NCBI GenBank assembly: GCA_010014835.2
Contig: JAAAKB020000008.1
Span: forward strand, 3,137,281-3,187,046
Origin: Apostichopus leukothele
Lineage: Eukaryota > Echinodermata > Holothuroidea > Aspidochirotida > Stichopodidae
Reading direction: 5' to 3'
DNA length: 49,766 nt
This document shows positions 39,310 through 49,766 of this stretch, piece after piece (the stretch's first letter is position 1; every line of letters starts with the position of its first letter). Made by a program: the position numbers and the translations under genes. The notes below the pieces were generated by a model. The model saw only the letters and a list, made by a program, of their open reading frames with translations, did not search any database and was not told the DNA's origin.

Positions 39310-42300
39310 CTCCTTTTGGTCCTGACTCCTCCGCGATTTGCGGGGTGACCTCTCTCTTGAATTTCTTGACCTTTCGTCGGCCTTTTCTTCTCTCTCTCTA
39401 TCCTCCTCGGGCTCCTCTGGCAATGGTTTACCGTAAGCTTCAGAGTAGGCGAGTTGCAGTCTCTTGATCTGATTCAGAATCTCCTCCTGCAGTTGGTTGT
39501 TCTCCATTAACTCTGGGTCTTTGTGACCATCTTTCTCTTTTTGCTTCTTTCTCAGCAAGTCACCCTGGTTCTTCTTCAAGCGATCTAACTCTTTCTGCAG
39601 GAATTGCAGACGCCTCTTGAAATCTTCTTTCTCCTTTTTCAGCTTCCTCTGCTGCTCCTCTTCCATTTTCATCTCGGCCATGGCCCGCTTTTCTTGCTGC
39701 TTACGGAGTTTATCCTCCACCCTCATGATGATTTCCTCCCTCTTCTTGATTTCCTTCTCCCGTTTCTCAAACACCCACCCCAGGGATGCCAGTTCCTTTT
39801 CTTTCTGTCTCTTCTCTCTCTCCAACTCCTTCTCCATTTCTCTTTTCCTCTTCTCCATCCTCTCAATGAGAAGCTTTTCTTGCTGTTTAAGGAGTAAATC
39901 AGCCTCTTTCTTAAACTTTTCCTTCTCTTGACGTCGTTTCTCATCTTGTGATGACCCTCCGGCACTGTGTTTATCCTTCCTTTCTGGACTGCTACTTCTG
40001 GACTTTGGCATTGTTATTATCCTCCGTGAGGTTTCTTTATCCTGATCTCTGGATAAGCTCACTTTGATCCCTTTGACAGAATTCTTGTCTTTACTTCCTT
40101 CTCGCCCTTTCTTTGGCACTTTCTCCTTCTCCAGACGCTTGCTCGGTTCTTTAGAATTGCCCCTTTTGTCATCTAATTTTGCCTTCTTCTTCTTTTTCTT
40201 TTTTGTGAATTTTTCATCAGAATCTAAATCGCTTGCAACACGTTTCTCTTGGAATTTCCTTGGCTTTTGCTTCATGACTCTGGGTGAACTTCTTTTCGGG
40301 GGCGAACGAGAACGGGAACGAGAGCTAGAAAATGAAGCTGAGTCCGAAAATGAACGTGACCGAGATCGTGAGAAGGAAGTTGATCTGGAATGGGAACGAG
40401 AGTACTTTCCACGCGAGTAATTACCTGGTGATATGGATCTCTTGTAGTATGAAACATCCTGATGACCCACCTGGTTGTATGGACCAGGATGTGGCCATTG
40501 CTGTTGACCAGTGACATGTGGGAATGGTCCTTGAAGATAGTGACCATAGCTTGCATCAAACTGTGTACCGGGTAGGCCATTAGGAGGCATGTGAGGGCCT
40601 TGTGGAGGCAAAGGAGGTCCATGTGGAAGAGACACCTCTGGTGGGAGGCCTAGTTGAGGATGGGGTGGTAAGACTGGGTGTCCCAATGAAGGAGGCACTG
40701 GGGGTCCGTGAGTCGATAGAACCGGTGGTTGTATAACAGGAGTTACAACCGGAGGAACAGGTGGTCCATATGGGTGAACGGCAGGGGGTGGAGCCGAAGT
40801 CATTGGCGGCATGGTACTACTCGCATTAAAGTAGTTGGCGGATGTTGTAGGCCCATAATACTGACTTGACCAGTCATCAGAGGTTGTGTTTTGAGCTGAT
40901 TGAGAGGACTCTTCAACGTTTGTCGTTGGAGACCGAGCTACTCTTCTTACAATGGAGGGAATTGGTTGGGCATCAACTGGGTTACTTTCTTTTATGTCAT
41001 CTCTTGGAGCTTCTGTTGGCTTGGTAGCTTTCTCTTCAGATTTCTTGTTTGCTTTGGATTCCTCTTTCCTATCCTTATCTTGTTCATCTGGTGTCCCCTG
41101 GTCTCCTTGTTTCTTCGCTTTCCTTGCTCCTTTCAACTGACTTTGCTCCTTGGTCTGTTCTTCCTTTCTCTTTGTTTGTTCCACAATCTGTTTTGCCATA
41201 TCAAAGTCAAACCCAATAGCTGACAGAATCTTGTTCAATTGCTCATCTTTTTCCACTTTCTCTGTGGGTGACTTTGGCTCTGGGATATACTCCTCCTCTC
41301 TACTCTCTATCTCCCGCTGTCTACTCTCCATCTCCCGTTGTTCACTCATGTTGCAACCGTACAAGTACTCATCTTCTTCGTCAGCATTTTGAAATCCAGT
41401 GTTAGGTTCTTGATCCGCAACTGGTGGTTGATCCACGGCAAGATCTAAGCCTGGCAGGTTTTGACCGTCCTGGTACGTGTAAGTGAAACCAAAGTCACTT
41501 ACTGCTGCTGCTGACTGTTCTTGCATCAGGGGTTCTTCAGCTGGAAAAGAAATTCTCTCTTGAACAGGAGGAAGTTGTAGACTACTTTGATCAAAGGTGT
41601 TGGACATCAGAGTTGCAGGCAAGCTGTTAGAAACTGAAGTTTCCGCACGGGAGGCTCCGCCCGATAGACCAAGACTTTGCAAGAAATGGTCGACAGCCAA
41701 CACATCCTTTTGCACCAGTTGACTACCTACATATGTCGGTGCAACTGTTTGGTTGAAACTCAGTGCCATATCTTGACTTGCACTACCACTAGCTTCATAT
41801 GAAGTGAGCATCATTTCATTAGGCTGCACAACAGATACTTGAGGCAATTCTGGCAAATTGTTTTCGTCACCCAATAGGGATGCATGTAGAGTATCCTGCA
41901 CTTCACTGATATTTTTTTTCTCCACTTCGAAATCTCCTCGTCTAACTTGTTCCTGTTTCTCTGTTCTCTCATCCCGATATCGTTCCTCCTCTTTGTCCCT
42001 TCGTTTTGTGTTCTGTCCTTTGCCACGCCTTGATTTATCTCCATCTTTGCTACCGTGCCTGGATTTCTCTCCCCTTTCCCGTCTGGTTTTGTCTTTCTTG
42101 TCGTACTTCTTTCTGCCCTTTTCTTGTCCTCTACCTCTGGTCTCCCTCTTCTGTCTCTCCTGGCTACTATCATGTGAACTGGAGCTGCTGCTTCGATGAC
42201 TGTCACGACTGTGGCTTCTACTTCGTACCTTTTTGGTGTCCCTTAATTCCAGTTCTTTTTCGCCCACGGTTTGGGTTTCTTCCGAAGTATCCTCCGACAT

Positions 42301-42586
42301 GACTTTCTTCGCACTTCTCTTCTTTTCTAGAGCTAATTCAAGGTCTCTTATCTCTTTCTGCAATTCAGCTTTTGACTTTTTCTTCCCAGTTCCACCACTC
42401 TTGTCAGCAATCTCTGTACCAGCTTTGGTTGGCACTACTTCACTAGATGATACCGGCTGCTCTATCAGAAGAGGAGATGGTAAGTCCACCTCACCGATTG
42501 GCTTCCACATGGGTCTGTTAGCAGCTGGGAAAACAGACTTCCTCTTGTCAGCACTAGCTGAGACCGCAGGGTTATCATCTGAGTCA
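39310..42586 (-). CDS. ZNF318-like exon 3: large central exon
   Basis: A 3277-base exon: acceptor TTTCATTTAG|TGACTC, donor CAAAAGGAG|GTAAAT. Approximate residues 297-1389. In order it holds a Ser-rich segment, a Lys/Arg/Asp/Glu-rich region with RS blocks (SRSHSRDSHRSSSSSS), an acidic patch EDEYLYG (vertebrate EEKFLYGDEEED), QLNKILSAIGFDFDMAKQIV (vertebrate DLLKTIGLDIGVAEI), a Pro-rich stretch with FDASYGHYLQG, a second RS block, and a long coiled coil that includes DLLRKKQKEKDGHKDPELME, matching vertebrate MLRKKRREKDGHKDP around residue 1310. The last motif is the strongest family marker. Several antisense frames over this exon are shadows of its biased composition. Confidence 0.93.
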
Positions 42587-43328
42587 CTAAATGAAACCAC
42601 ATAAACAGATACAACTTGAGAATTAATGGTGACATGAAGAGTCAAACTGTTAAGAACACCTGACTGTGATAGTATCTTTCAAATAGAGATTTCCACAAAA
42701 CTTTCAAGCAAGAAAACATATAATCAAATTGGTTGTTTTGCAATGTAACCCACTCTGGAAATACATAGGAGTGCTACATTAACTACTGTCCGGTACATCG
42801 CCAGTTTGTTGCACAATCTAATATCACAACAATTGTTTACCATTGTTTAAATATAGATCTGTCATTTATCAATCAAACATCAACACTTACAGTAGCCTAC
42901 CGTATACCTTCACAGTAAATATTCTTACATGCCTATCTTCACGAGTATGGGCGAACGTTTGCCATCATTCACGTTTAAGCACAACTAACTACATCAAAGT
43001 CTAGTTCAGAATGATCATAACATTCATGAATAACACAGCTCACTTGTTAGTGGGTACCTGACTTTTACAATTTATTATAGACAAAAATCTGTTTTAAGTT
43101 ACGTTACTAAATTTGAAAGAGCAATTCTGCAATTTCCTTTATCAAATTATTCCTAATCTCCTAGTCAGTTTTTGGATATACATAACATAGCATTTATACA
43201 AATTTGTGATAAGAAGTACCTAATTCTACATGTAATCTATGTTCAGTCCCTGGAATATGCATCAAGAGAAGGCCTAATCACTGCAAAGAGTTATTCAAAT
43301 GTGAAAATGTTTGCATGTCTCCACTTAC

Positions 43329-43504
43329 GCAAAATGAGGGGGTGTCACAGCTGTCTCAAACACACGCTGTGCTTCCTTTGGTGGAATAGGGACAGCTGCC
43401 TTTGTGGTTGGCGCCTGCTGGAAACGATCATTACTGAATGTAATCACAAGTGATTTTTTCTGCAGGTTGACTGGGGATAACATTCCTTTTGGACCTGAAC
43501 TAGT
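43329..43504 (-). CDS. ZNF318-like exon 2
   Basis: Acceptor CATTCACAG|ACTAGT, donor TTTTGC|GTAAGT (phase 2). It reads TSSGPKGMLSPVNL, then QKKSLVITFSNDRFQQAP, matching vertebrate ZNF318 LEKSLRITVGNDHF. The two leftover bases GC join T of exon 3 to give Ala, so the frame continues as HFADSDDN. It is 58 complete codons. An upstream in-frame Met in the flanking intron is not needed. Confidence 0.9.
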
Positions 43505-44798
43505 CTGTGAATGTGAAACAATGGAAATCCAGTGTGAAATGGTCTCCAACAGGGCAACTTCAGATTTCAAGCGGAAAAAAGTAGACTCTTATATCACACA
43601 CAACCTTATGAATATTTTACTATGTACAGGATTGTACGTTCTTTGCAGGACAACTTTGTTATACATTTACAAAACTTCTCAGGAAACACTCTGCAAACCG
43701 ACTATACAGTATATACAATATCCCCTATAAATGTTGCAAAATTTAACTAGATCCCAATAAGTAACACATCTAATGCTTTCAATTGCATATTACTTAATAA
43801 ATGAAGCAGTAATGCTAACTTAAGGTCCACTCCTCTTGTTTTTTTGTTTGTTGTTGTTATGTTATATGTAAAACCAATATATTATCCAAAATTCCTTTGT
43901 GCACAAGGTCAGGCCAAAAGTGAGTATTGAGAAATTTACCACTTGGAAATATTCATATAGAAATTGTGCATAACTCAACAACATCAAAATTGCAACACAA
44001 TTTCTGCACATCATACCTTCAAAGGTCCCACACTTGATTGGAAGCAAGGACTTCAAATCAAGATCTGCATGCTTCATGAAAATAAAACCTAAATTACAGA
44101 TCACAATATGAATTCAGGTAAAATGGATATTGTGTGCAGATGATCTGGTTTAAACATTTCTAATACATCACAAATTCTGTCTCCAATTGATAATTCTATT
44201 ATTCTAAACAAATTGAACTACTGTATGGCAGAGTTTCTTGACAGGTTCTTGTCAAAGGTGCTTTTCCAAGTTGCATTCAAGCTGTTGACTAAATTCAAGA
44301 AATTGTGACTGGAACAGACGTGTACATAACAATTGGAAAAACTTAGAAAGAAAGAAGACTATGTTTTTACCTTATGCAACATCAGATCCATTCATTTAGA
44401 CTAGTGACAAACTATTGCATGAGAATACTGTAGGCCTAGGACAATCTTAATTTGAGATAATTATCATTAAATTGCACCATGTTTCTTACTGAAGACTGTA
44501 TATATTTACTGAACCTTAAAGGTGTATATGAAACAAATGACTGTTATTGCTACTAATATGTTAGCTTAGGCCAGTACTAAGTTGTAAACTTGAAAGAATC
44601 ATTGATGTACTCAGTTGTAAATGATTCATGACACATGATGACAGCTAACTGAACATTTGCTACTCATTTGAAATAGCAGTAGAGCTATAGTGCGTAGCAT
44701 TAATGCTTGCCAAAATGAACATTTTTTTGGACTGCCATTTGATCAAACATATAGGTAGGCTAGGCCTAGACCCCTCGGCTAGTTACAATTTTGCCCAC

Positions 44799-45512
44799 CT
44801 TTTTCTCCGAAGGATCAGCAAGTCCCTCATATAGTTCCTCAACAGAGTCTTGATAGCCTTTAGAATTGCTTTCAGTTTCTTCCTGAGAGCCCTCCCTCTC
44901 CCACCTGGAAGGTGGTGGAACTGTGTAAGCAGCTTGACCAATGTCACTTGAAGAAGGCCTAGTCATATTGGTGGGCCTACCACTTGTACCAGTACCTGTT
45001 TCTACTGCCAAGTTGTGTTCAACTTGGACATTTTCTTTCCCAAGTGATACATTTTGCTCCCCCAGTGATCGTGAAAAGCCTTCGAGTTGCTGTGATCTAC
45101 TTTGATCGTTTATGCCTCTTGTCAGCTGCGCTTGCTCATCTGGTGTTACACGTTCTACGGGTGAATTTGTACGACTACGTGAACGACTGGGACTAGATCT
45201 GTGTCGTGATGCTGAACGTGAGCTTGATGAGTACGAAGATCGGGATCCAGATCTACTGCGCCTATCTCGGGAACGTCTTCGTCTTGGCGATCTAGAACGT
45301 GACCTTCCACGTCTATCACGGGAATGGCGATCCCTGCGAGAATGGCTATCTCGTCGTTCTCTTGAACGGTCACGTTCATATTTTCGACTATGGTAGCTAG
45401 GCCTGCTGCTACTGCTATGCCTATCATGGTAGGATTCTCGACGGTGGTAATCACTTCTCCCTCTCCAATTACCTCGTCCACGACCACGAGATGGCCTGGA
45501 ATAATCCTTCAT
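44799..45512 (-). CDS. ZNF318-like exon 1: N-terminal RS domain
   Basis: ZNF318 is a large nuclear matrin-finger protein; in mouse B cells it is needed for the IgM-to-IgD switch in pre-mRNA processing or termination. The role in invertebrates is unknown. The ATG at 45512 gives MKDYSRPSRGRGRGNWRGRS with RGR repeats, then about 90 residues of RS/RD/RE dipeptides, a Gln/Glu/Asn region, and PPPSRWEREGSQEETES. The donor GAGAAAAAG|GTGGGC ends residue 238 in phase 0. Vertebrate ZNF318 also begins with an Arg/Ser-rich region. Across the seven exons at least 1810 residues are encoded before the gap. RS domains typically bind splicing factors. Confidence 0.88.
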
Positions 45513-46059
45513 TGTTCTTCAATTGTCTTTCTGACACCTCACAGCATGCTTTCAAACCTATGTTTTATCATGTAGGGCTGTTTCACGTTACTCCAAACAC
45601 TAGCTTACTCGCACCTAAAACACTTTGTAACACAGTCCGTGATCGTGTAATTAACACTTCGCACGGCGGTAGGTACTTCAGAAATTCATTTCTGTGGTAG
45701 GCAATTGTTAAATTACTTTAGCCTAAGTTAATATTACACTCCGGAGTATGTGTATGGTGATGTTTTGTTCAAACCCAATTCGCGAACGTACGTAGGAAAT
45801 ACACTTATCTATGGGAAGCCAAATGATCGGCACCAGTCCTACGTGATCTGACAGAAGTCGATTGTCGTGGCTAGAAGACCCGGGTTCAGAACTTGAGACC
45901 TTTCGTGAAATGCACTGAACTAGGAGTTCTGACCAAGTCAGCGAGATAAAGGCTGATTTGATCACGTCAAATAACACCTCATATGATGGCATAAATAATT
46001 TCCTGCAGTAGGCCACTAATACTGTAGCAGATTAAGCTACAGATTTGTGAGATATATGA
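45513..46059 (-). other. 5' flank of the ZNF318-like gene
   Basis: Should contain the 5' UTR and promoter on the minus strand. I see no TATA box or clear initiator. The stretch 45873-45940 has faint tRNA-like text on the minus strand (see rejected items). Confidence 0.35.
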
Positions 46060-46367
46060 GATACTTTTTAAGAAAAAGCCGCCCAGGAAAGAACCTGGGC
46101 ACGAAAACCAAACTACCGAACGATTGATCCGCTCTCAACCCCAGTCCCCTTGCATCGGGACTGTGACTGTGTGATCATGTGTGAGCATGTTAAGATACTT
46201 TTTTAGAAAAAGTCGCCCAGGAAAAAACCTGGGCACGAAAACCAAACTACCGAATGACTGATCCGCTCTCAACCCCAGTCCCATGTTAAGATACTTTTTT
46301 TTAAGGAAAAGTCGCCCAGGAAAGAACCTGGGAACGAAACCAAACTACCAAACGACTGATCCGATCT
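46060..46367. repeat. Three copies of an ~89-bp hairpin repeat
   Basis: Copies at 46060-46148, 46194-46282 and 46290-46367 (last one truncated). Each has gatactttttt.a.gaaaaag, a hairpin gcccagg/cctgggc with a 6-base A-rich loop (46081-46100, 46215-46234, 46314-46332), then cgaaa.ccaaactacc.aacga.tgatccg. Copies B and C are preceded by catgttaa. On the minus strand the hairpin is followed directly by a T5 run, reminiscent of a Pol III unit, but box A and B matches are poor. Confidence 0.9.
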
Positions 46368-46379
46368 AAGCAACTATAT

Positions 46380-47240
46380 AAGAAAAATGTTGTCGTCCAG
46401 TTTGAAATTAATGTTTGGCGTATATACCAATATTATGAACACGACACCGCTGTGTATATCGCTCAAGTGGCCCTATAACACTCAATGTGTATGGCTTTAA
46501 GAAATGTTTAAGGGCAATCTGTCACGTACTGCAACATGAAAGAACATGTTTTACACTTTGCAAGTTTTTAAATGAAATGGATGCCGTCACAGCAGATGTG
46601 CATGCGTAACAAGACAAATACGTAATTCAATCCCGTCCATGTACCAAAAAACAGCTGTTCGTTTATGCTGCGTAAAGTCTCCGTGTAAACAACAGTAATT
46701 TATAGATTGTGATGTATCAGTTTCACGACAGGTGTTTCAAAATATAAAAACTAATTCCGCTATTTTGAGGAAAGAAACCTAGACCCCCTTTCATAGCACC
46801 AACTGTACATCGGCCTTGCCTACTTTGCTTTGGAGAATCGGGGCGGGATGCACCTTTTTTATCGCACGAGAAGAAGTTCTTCGGAGCACTATAATACTAT
46901 AGGGATTAAAATGTCATCAGTATATTGAACTCACTGAACTTACTCAGTTCCCCTTATCGAGGATCGTGTCCCAGGGTATTGGTCTCCTTTTGTTGTTCAA
47001 CATCCAAAAAAAGAAAAAATGAACGTTGCTAAGTTAACAAGAAAACGTAAACGTTTAGTGGTTCCGATGCCAAAACATATTGATAGCGTGGTAAGCCATA
47101 CATGTTAATATTCATAAACAAGTGCACACCAAAATGAAGAGGGGTTAATTATTGACTAATGCAGCAACATGATAAAGAAGTACTTTAGGAATCAGTTATC
47201 ATGTTGACAAAGTCTATCTAGTGACATCGTATAAAAAACA
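46380..47240. other. Intergenic sequence
   Basis: No gene or repeat that I can support; AT-rich, with ordinary complexity. Confidence 0.45.
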
Positions 47241-47244
47241 GATA

Positions 47245-48225
47245 TATGCATGAATATTAATGAGGTCAAATTTTATGATCTCATAAGCATGTATATTGCA
47301 TATATATACTGTGCTTACATTGTGTTATCCAAGTACATAATATAAAGCTAATTAGACATACTATTTCGGAGATATCTGATTAAGAATTTTATGTTCACCG
47401 ATTAATATTCATGCATGAAATGCACAAAAAAAAAATAAAAAAACATGGTTGATTGTATGAATGTAGTGTGACACACCTAATATGTCAAGGATGAAAATCA
47501 TTGAACCTTTGGTTCTTACAATTTGATGAAAATTATTGACATAATGATGGCAATGTGTTTATTTTGTACCAACATCACCATACCAGCATGAACCAAATGT
47601 TACGTTTAGCCCTGCCCATTGTATTAATAGCCAAGGATGGGAACCAAAACCAGTCTACTCACCGCGGGGCATCTACCTACTAAGTATGATATTGATTCAA
47701 CTTGTGGTTGTTGAGATACCATGTTTACAAGCTGATTTTGACAATTTCCCTTTAAGCCCCATCCACTCATGAATATTAATGAGGTAAAATTGTTGGTGCA
47801 AAGAACATGTACTTACTATGTAGTTACACCACCGTACCCAGTATGAACTTAATTGGACATACGGATGAAGAGATATTAACATTTCAAAATTTTTCACTAA
47901 GCCCCGCCTACTCTTTAATATGCATGAAGCCCCACCAAAACAGTAGGGATCATCTACTGACAATGACCAACTAATATCACCAAGTATGATAGTGATTCAA
48001 CTTGTCTTTGTTGCGATATCGTGTTTACAAGTTTTTTCATTATTTCCCCATTAAGCCCCATCCACTCATGAACAATAATGAAGTTACATTGATGTTACAA
48101 AGAACTTGTGCATACTATGTAGTTACATCATCATACACAGTATGAAGTAAATCGGACGTACGGTTGAAGAAATATTGACATTTCAGAAGTTTACATTAAG
48201 CCCCGCCCACTCATCAATATTCGAG
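47245..48225. repeat. Diverged ~299-bp tandem repeat tract
   Basis: aagtatgata.tgattcaactt and gagata.c.tgtttacaag near 47684-47730 recur at 47983-48030; aagccccatccactcatgaa near 47754 recurs near 48053; ctatgtagttaca near 47818 recurs near 48117. A more diverged partial unit precedes (atgaatattaatgaggtcaa near 47250). No coding frame. Confidence 0.8.
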
Positions 48226-48534
48226 GCTCGTTATTTAATGTTGCTGGACTACTGAGTCTAAAAAATATGGACTACGAGATTAGGTCCTCGTGCAGATGCA
48301 CTAAAACTCATCATTTAGAATATCATACGGCTTTATTGCCTCAAAAATAGGAAAGAAAATAGAACATGTTTTTGACCCATTACAGATTGTGCTATGAACG
48401 GTGATACCAGGGTAATCATATAATGTATATGAATATCTAATAGAGCACTAGAGATTATGGATTATCATTAAAGTGAGGGTTGCGCTGACAAAACAACGTC
48501 ATCATTAAAGGAACATAACATGCACTGGCATAAG

Positions 48535-48578
48535 TTGCAAGCTTTAAATATCTTGATTGCAAGCTTTAAATATCTTGA
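48535..48578. repeat. Perfect 22-bp tandem duplication
   Basis: ttgcaagctttaaatatctt plus ga occurs twice without a mismatch or spacer, so the duplication is recent. Confidence 0.95.
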
Positions 48579-48936
48579 AAGCCGTAACAGCTATATAGAG
48601 ACATTGCTAGTGCTTACATCTTTCTGTTGTCATTAGTGATAACATATTATGAAATAAATGTGCTATAAAGTCGAGTAATGGTCACCGTGCTTATAATCAA
48701 CCACAAAGGGGTTTTATTATGTTTCCTTTATACGACACGGAGACTTTAGCAAGTCTAAAATGACATCACAGAAACAATTCTTCTTCATAGTTTAATATAC
48801 GTTCTCCTTTATTCGTAATACTTCTATACTTTGGTTCATTTCCCTTGTAAAGTATTTGATAGCATTGCAGTAATAGTAACAAAGTGGTAATTTCATCTGA
48901 TTATGTTAAGTCATAGCATAGATATTTAATTATATG

Positions 48937-48984
48937 AATCTATAAATCTATAAATCTATACATCTATACATCTATAAATCTATA
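48937..48984. repeat. 8-bp microsatellite (aatctata)n
   Basis: About six units of aatctata or catctata, followed by an AT-only stretch to 49035. Confidence 0.9.
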
Positions 48985-49766
48985 TAATACAATTTAATAT
49001 TTATATTATTCTACTTTAATATAATATATAATATAATGCGACCTTCAAACCCTCACACTCAAGGTGCTCTCCCTTCTTTTGGTAATCTCGTGTCTCCATC
49101 AATCATCATACTCAAGTTCCAATTACCATATTACCAACCAATTCCATAATGGAGTGATTTATTTAATCCCCTTTATTTTATTTCTTTATGTCTTTATTTG
49201 TTTACCTAACGCCAGAAAGATTTACAACCCTCTTGAGATCTTATAATTTCTGTATTACACTAATATTTTTTGCAGAATCATAACGCCTATCGTACGTCAA
49301 TCAGTGACTGCTATGATAAGAACAATATGACACCTGTTCCGCAATATTTAAAAATAACCATAAGTGGTAATTTTCGTTGCTTGTGGTTATTTCTGTGTGA
49401 CTATATGCTAAGATGAAAGGTCACTGTTAATCGTACAAACGATCCTTCCCTGCTCTAAAAGCTGTATATGTTGGATAACAATATCAACTAGAAGTTGACA
49501 TACATACGGGTGGGGCGGGAGAGGGGTTGGCGGTGAAGTTAGGGCCCTGACACTGAGGCACTGGGAACCATTCTCACCCTCATCATTTTCTTAGCAAGGT
49601 TTGTATGCCGTAAGTTTCACAACTATATTGAAGCTTGGGTTGCCTCCTAACCATCATCTGAATATGTTGCGGTTCCCTGTCAGAAGTGGAGAACAGTCCA
49701 AAATTTTCGTTGGTTGTCCGACAAGTTACAAAATGAAACTCGAATGATGTATATAAACATATATTT
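48985..49766. other. AT-rich sequence to the window edge
   Basis: No supported gene. A G-rich tract (49508-49531) is present. The one open frame at 49064-49246 has no recognisable feature. Confidence 0.45.

Larger units (their letters stand above)
33308..44798 (-). other. Introns of the ZNF318-like gene
   Basis: Introns at 33308-34499, 34619-35843, 35947-37826, 38007-39309, 42587-43328 and 43505-44798, all GT...AG with compatible phases. They contain no further exon, repeat family or RNA gene that I can support; a (TG)n-like run lies at 36049-36068. Confidence 0.8.

Noticed and set aside
39604-42604. Many plus-strand frames of 60-123 codons over the large ZNF318-like exon
   Set aside because: Leu/Ser/Phe-rich antisense shadows of a Lys/Glu/Arg/Ser-rich coding exon.
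45873-45940. Faint tRNA-like text on the minus strand (acgaaaggtct...gaacccgggtc)
   Set aside because: Box B is broken and no cloverleaf closes; at best a very old tRNA-derived relic.

Overview
This is a eukaryotic (metazoan) genomic window: AT-rich, with short exons joined by canonical GT/AG introns, microsatellites, interspersed repeats and two 100-base assembly gaps (14838-14937 and 32345-32444). YY1, ZNF318 and ZFYVE21 homologues, together with the repeat style, point to an invertebrate deuterostome. An echinoderm is my best guess at moderate to low confidence; no species call is possible from sequence alone.

Three protein-coding genes are supported, all on the minus strand. (1) 652-771 is the first coding exon of a ZFYVE21-like endosomal FYVE protein; the gene runs off the left edge. 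(2) 8260-14179 holds a complete five-exon YY1 gene (415 codons plus stop), with four GLI-Kruppel zinc fingers, a REPO-type Polycomb-recruitment segment and an unusual Gln-rich C-terminal tail. Its first intron carries a dense cluster of YY1-type CCAT/ATGG motifs. (3) About 32.2-45.5 kb holds a ZNF318-like gene of at least seven coding exons. It has an N-terminal RS domain, long charged and coiled-coil regions, and two U1/matrin-type zinc fingers. Its C-terminal end is lost in the second gap, which sits in a CCT/GGA repeat.

Between YY1 and the ZNF318-like gene is a 15-20 kb gene-poor stretch. It opens with a tRNA-Val cluster (15.1-19.0 kb): three intact Val-UAC genes, a 3' tRNA half sharing a downstream flank with one intact gene, and decayed Val-AAC-like and Val-CAC-like copies. 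It then holds a hAT-like MITE, a tandem duplication, minisatellites, G-rich tracts and one copy of a 255-bp repeat whose inverted partner lies at 31.3 kb. The left intergenic region (0.8-7.5 kb) carries a 36-bp perfect palindrome and a tandem repeat tract (about 5.2-6.2 kb) in which nearly every ~145-bp half-unit carries a DR1-type nuclear-receptor motif. The right end (45.5-49.8 kb) has a triplicated hairpin repeat and a ~299-bp tandem repeat that appears distantly related to the 5-6 kb tract.

The genes show no operon-like relation. The two regulatory themes visible in the sequence are likely YY1 autoregulation through intron 1 and repeat-borne nuclear-receptor motifs near YY1. Exon borders come from reading splice sites and checking that every exon junction keeps frame; family assignments come from recognised motifs, not from database searches.
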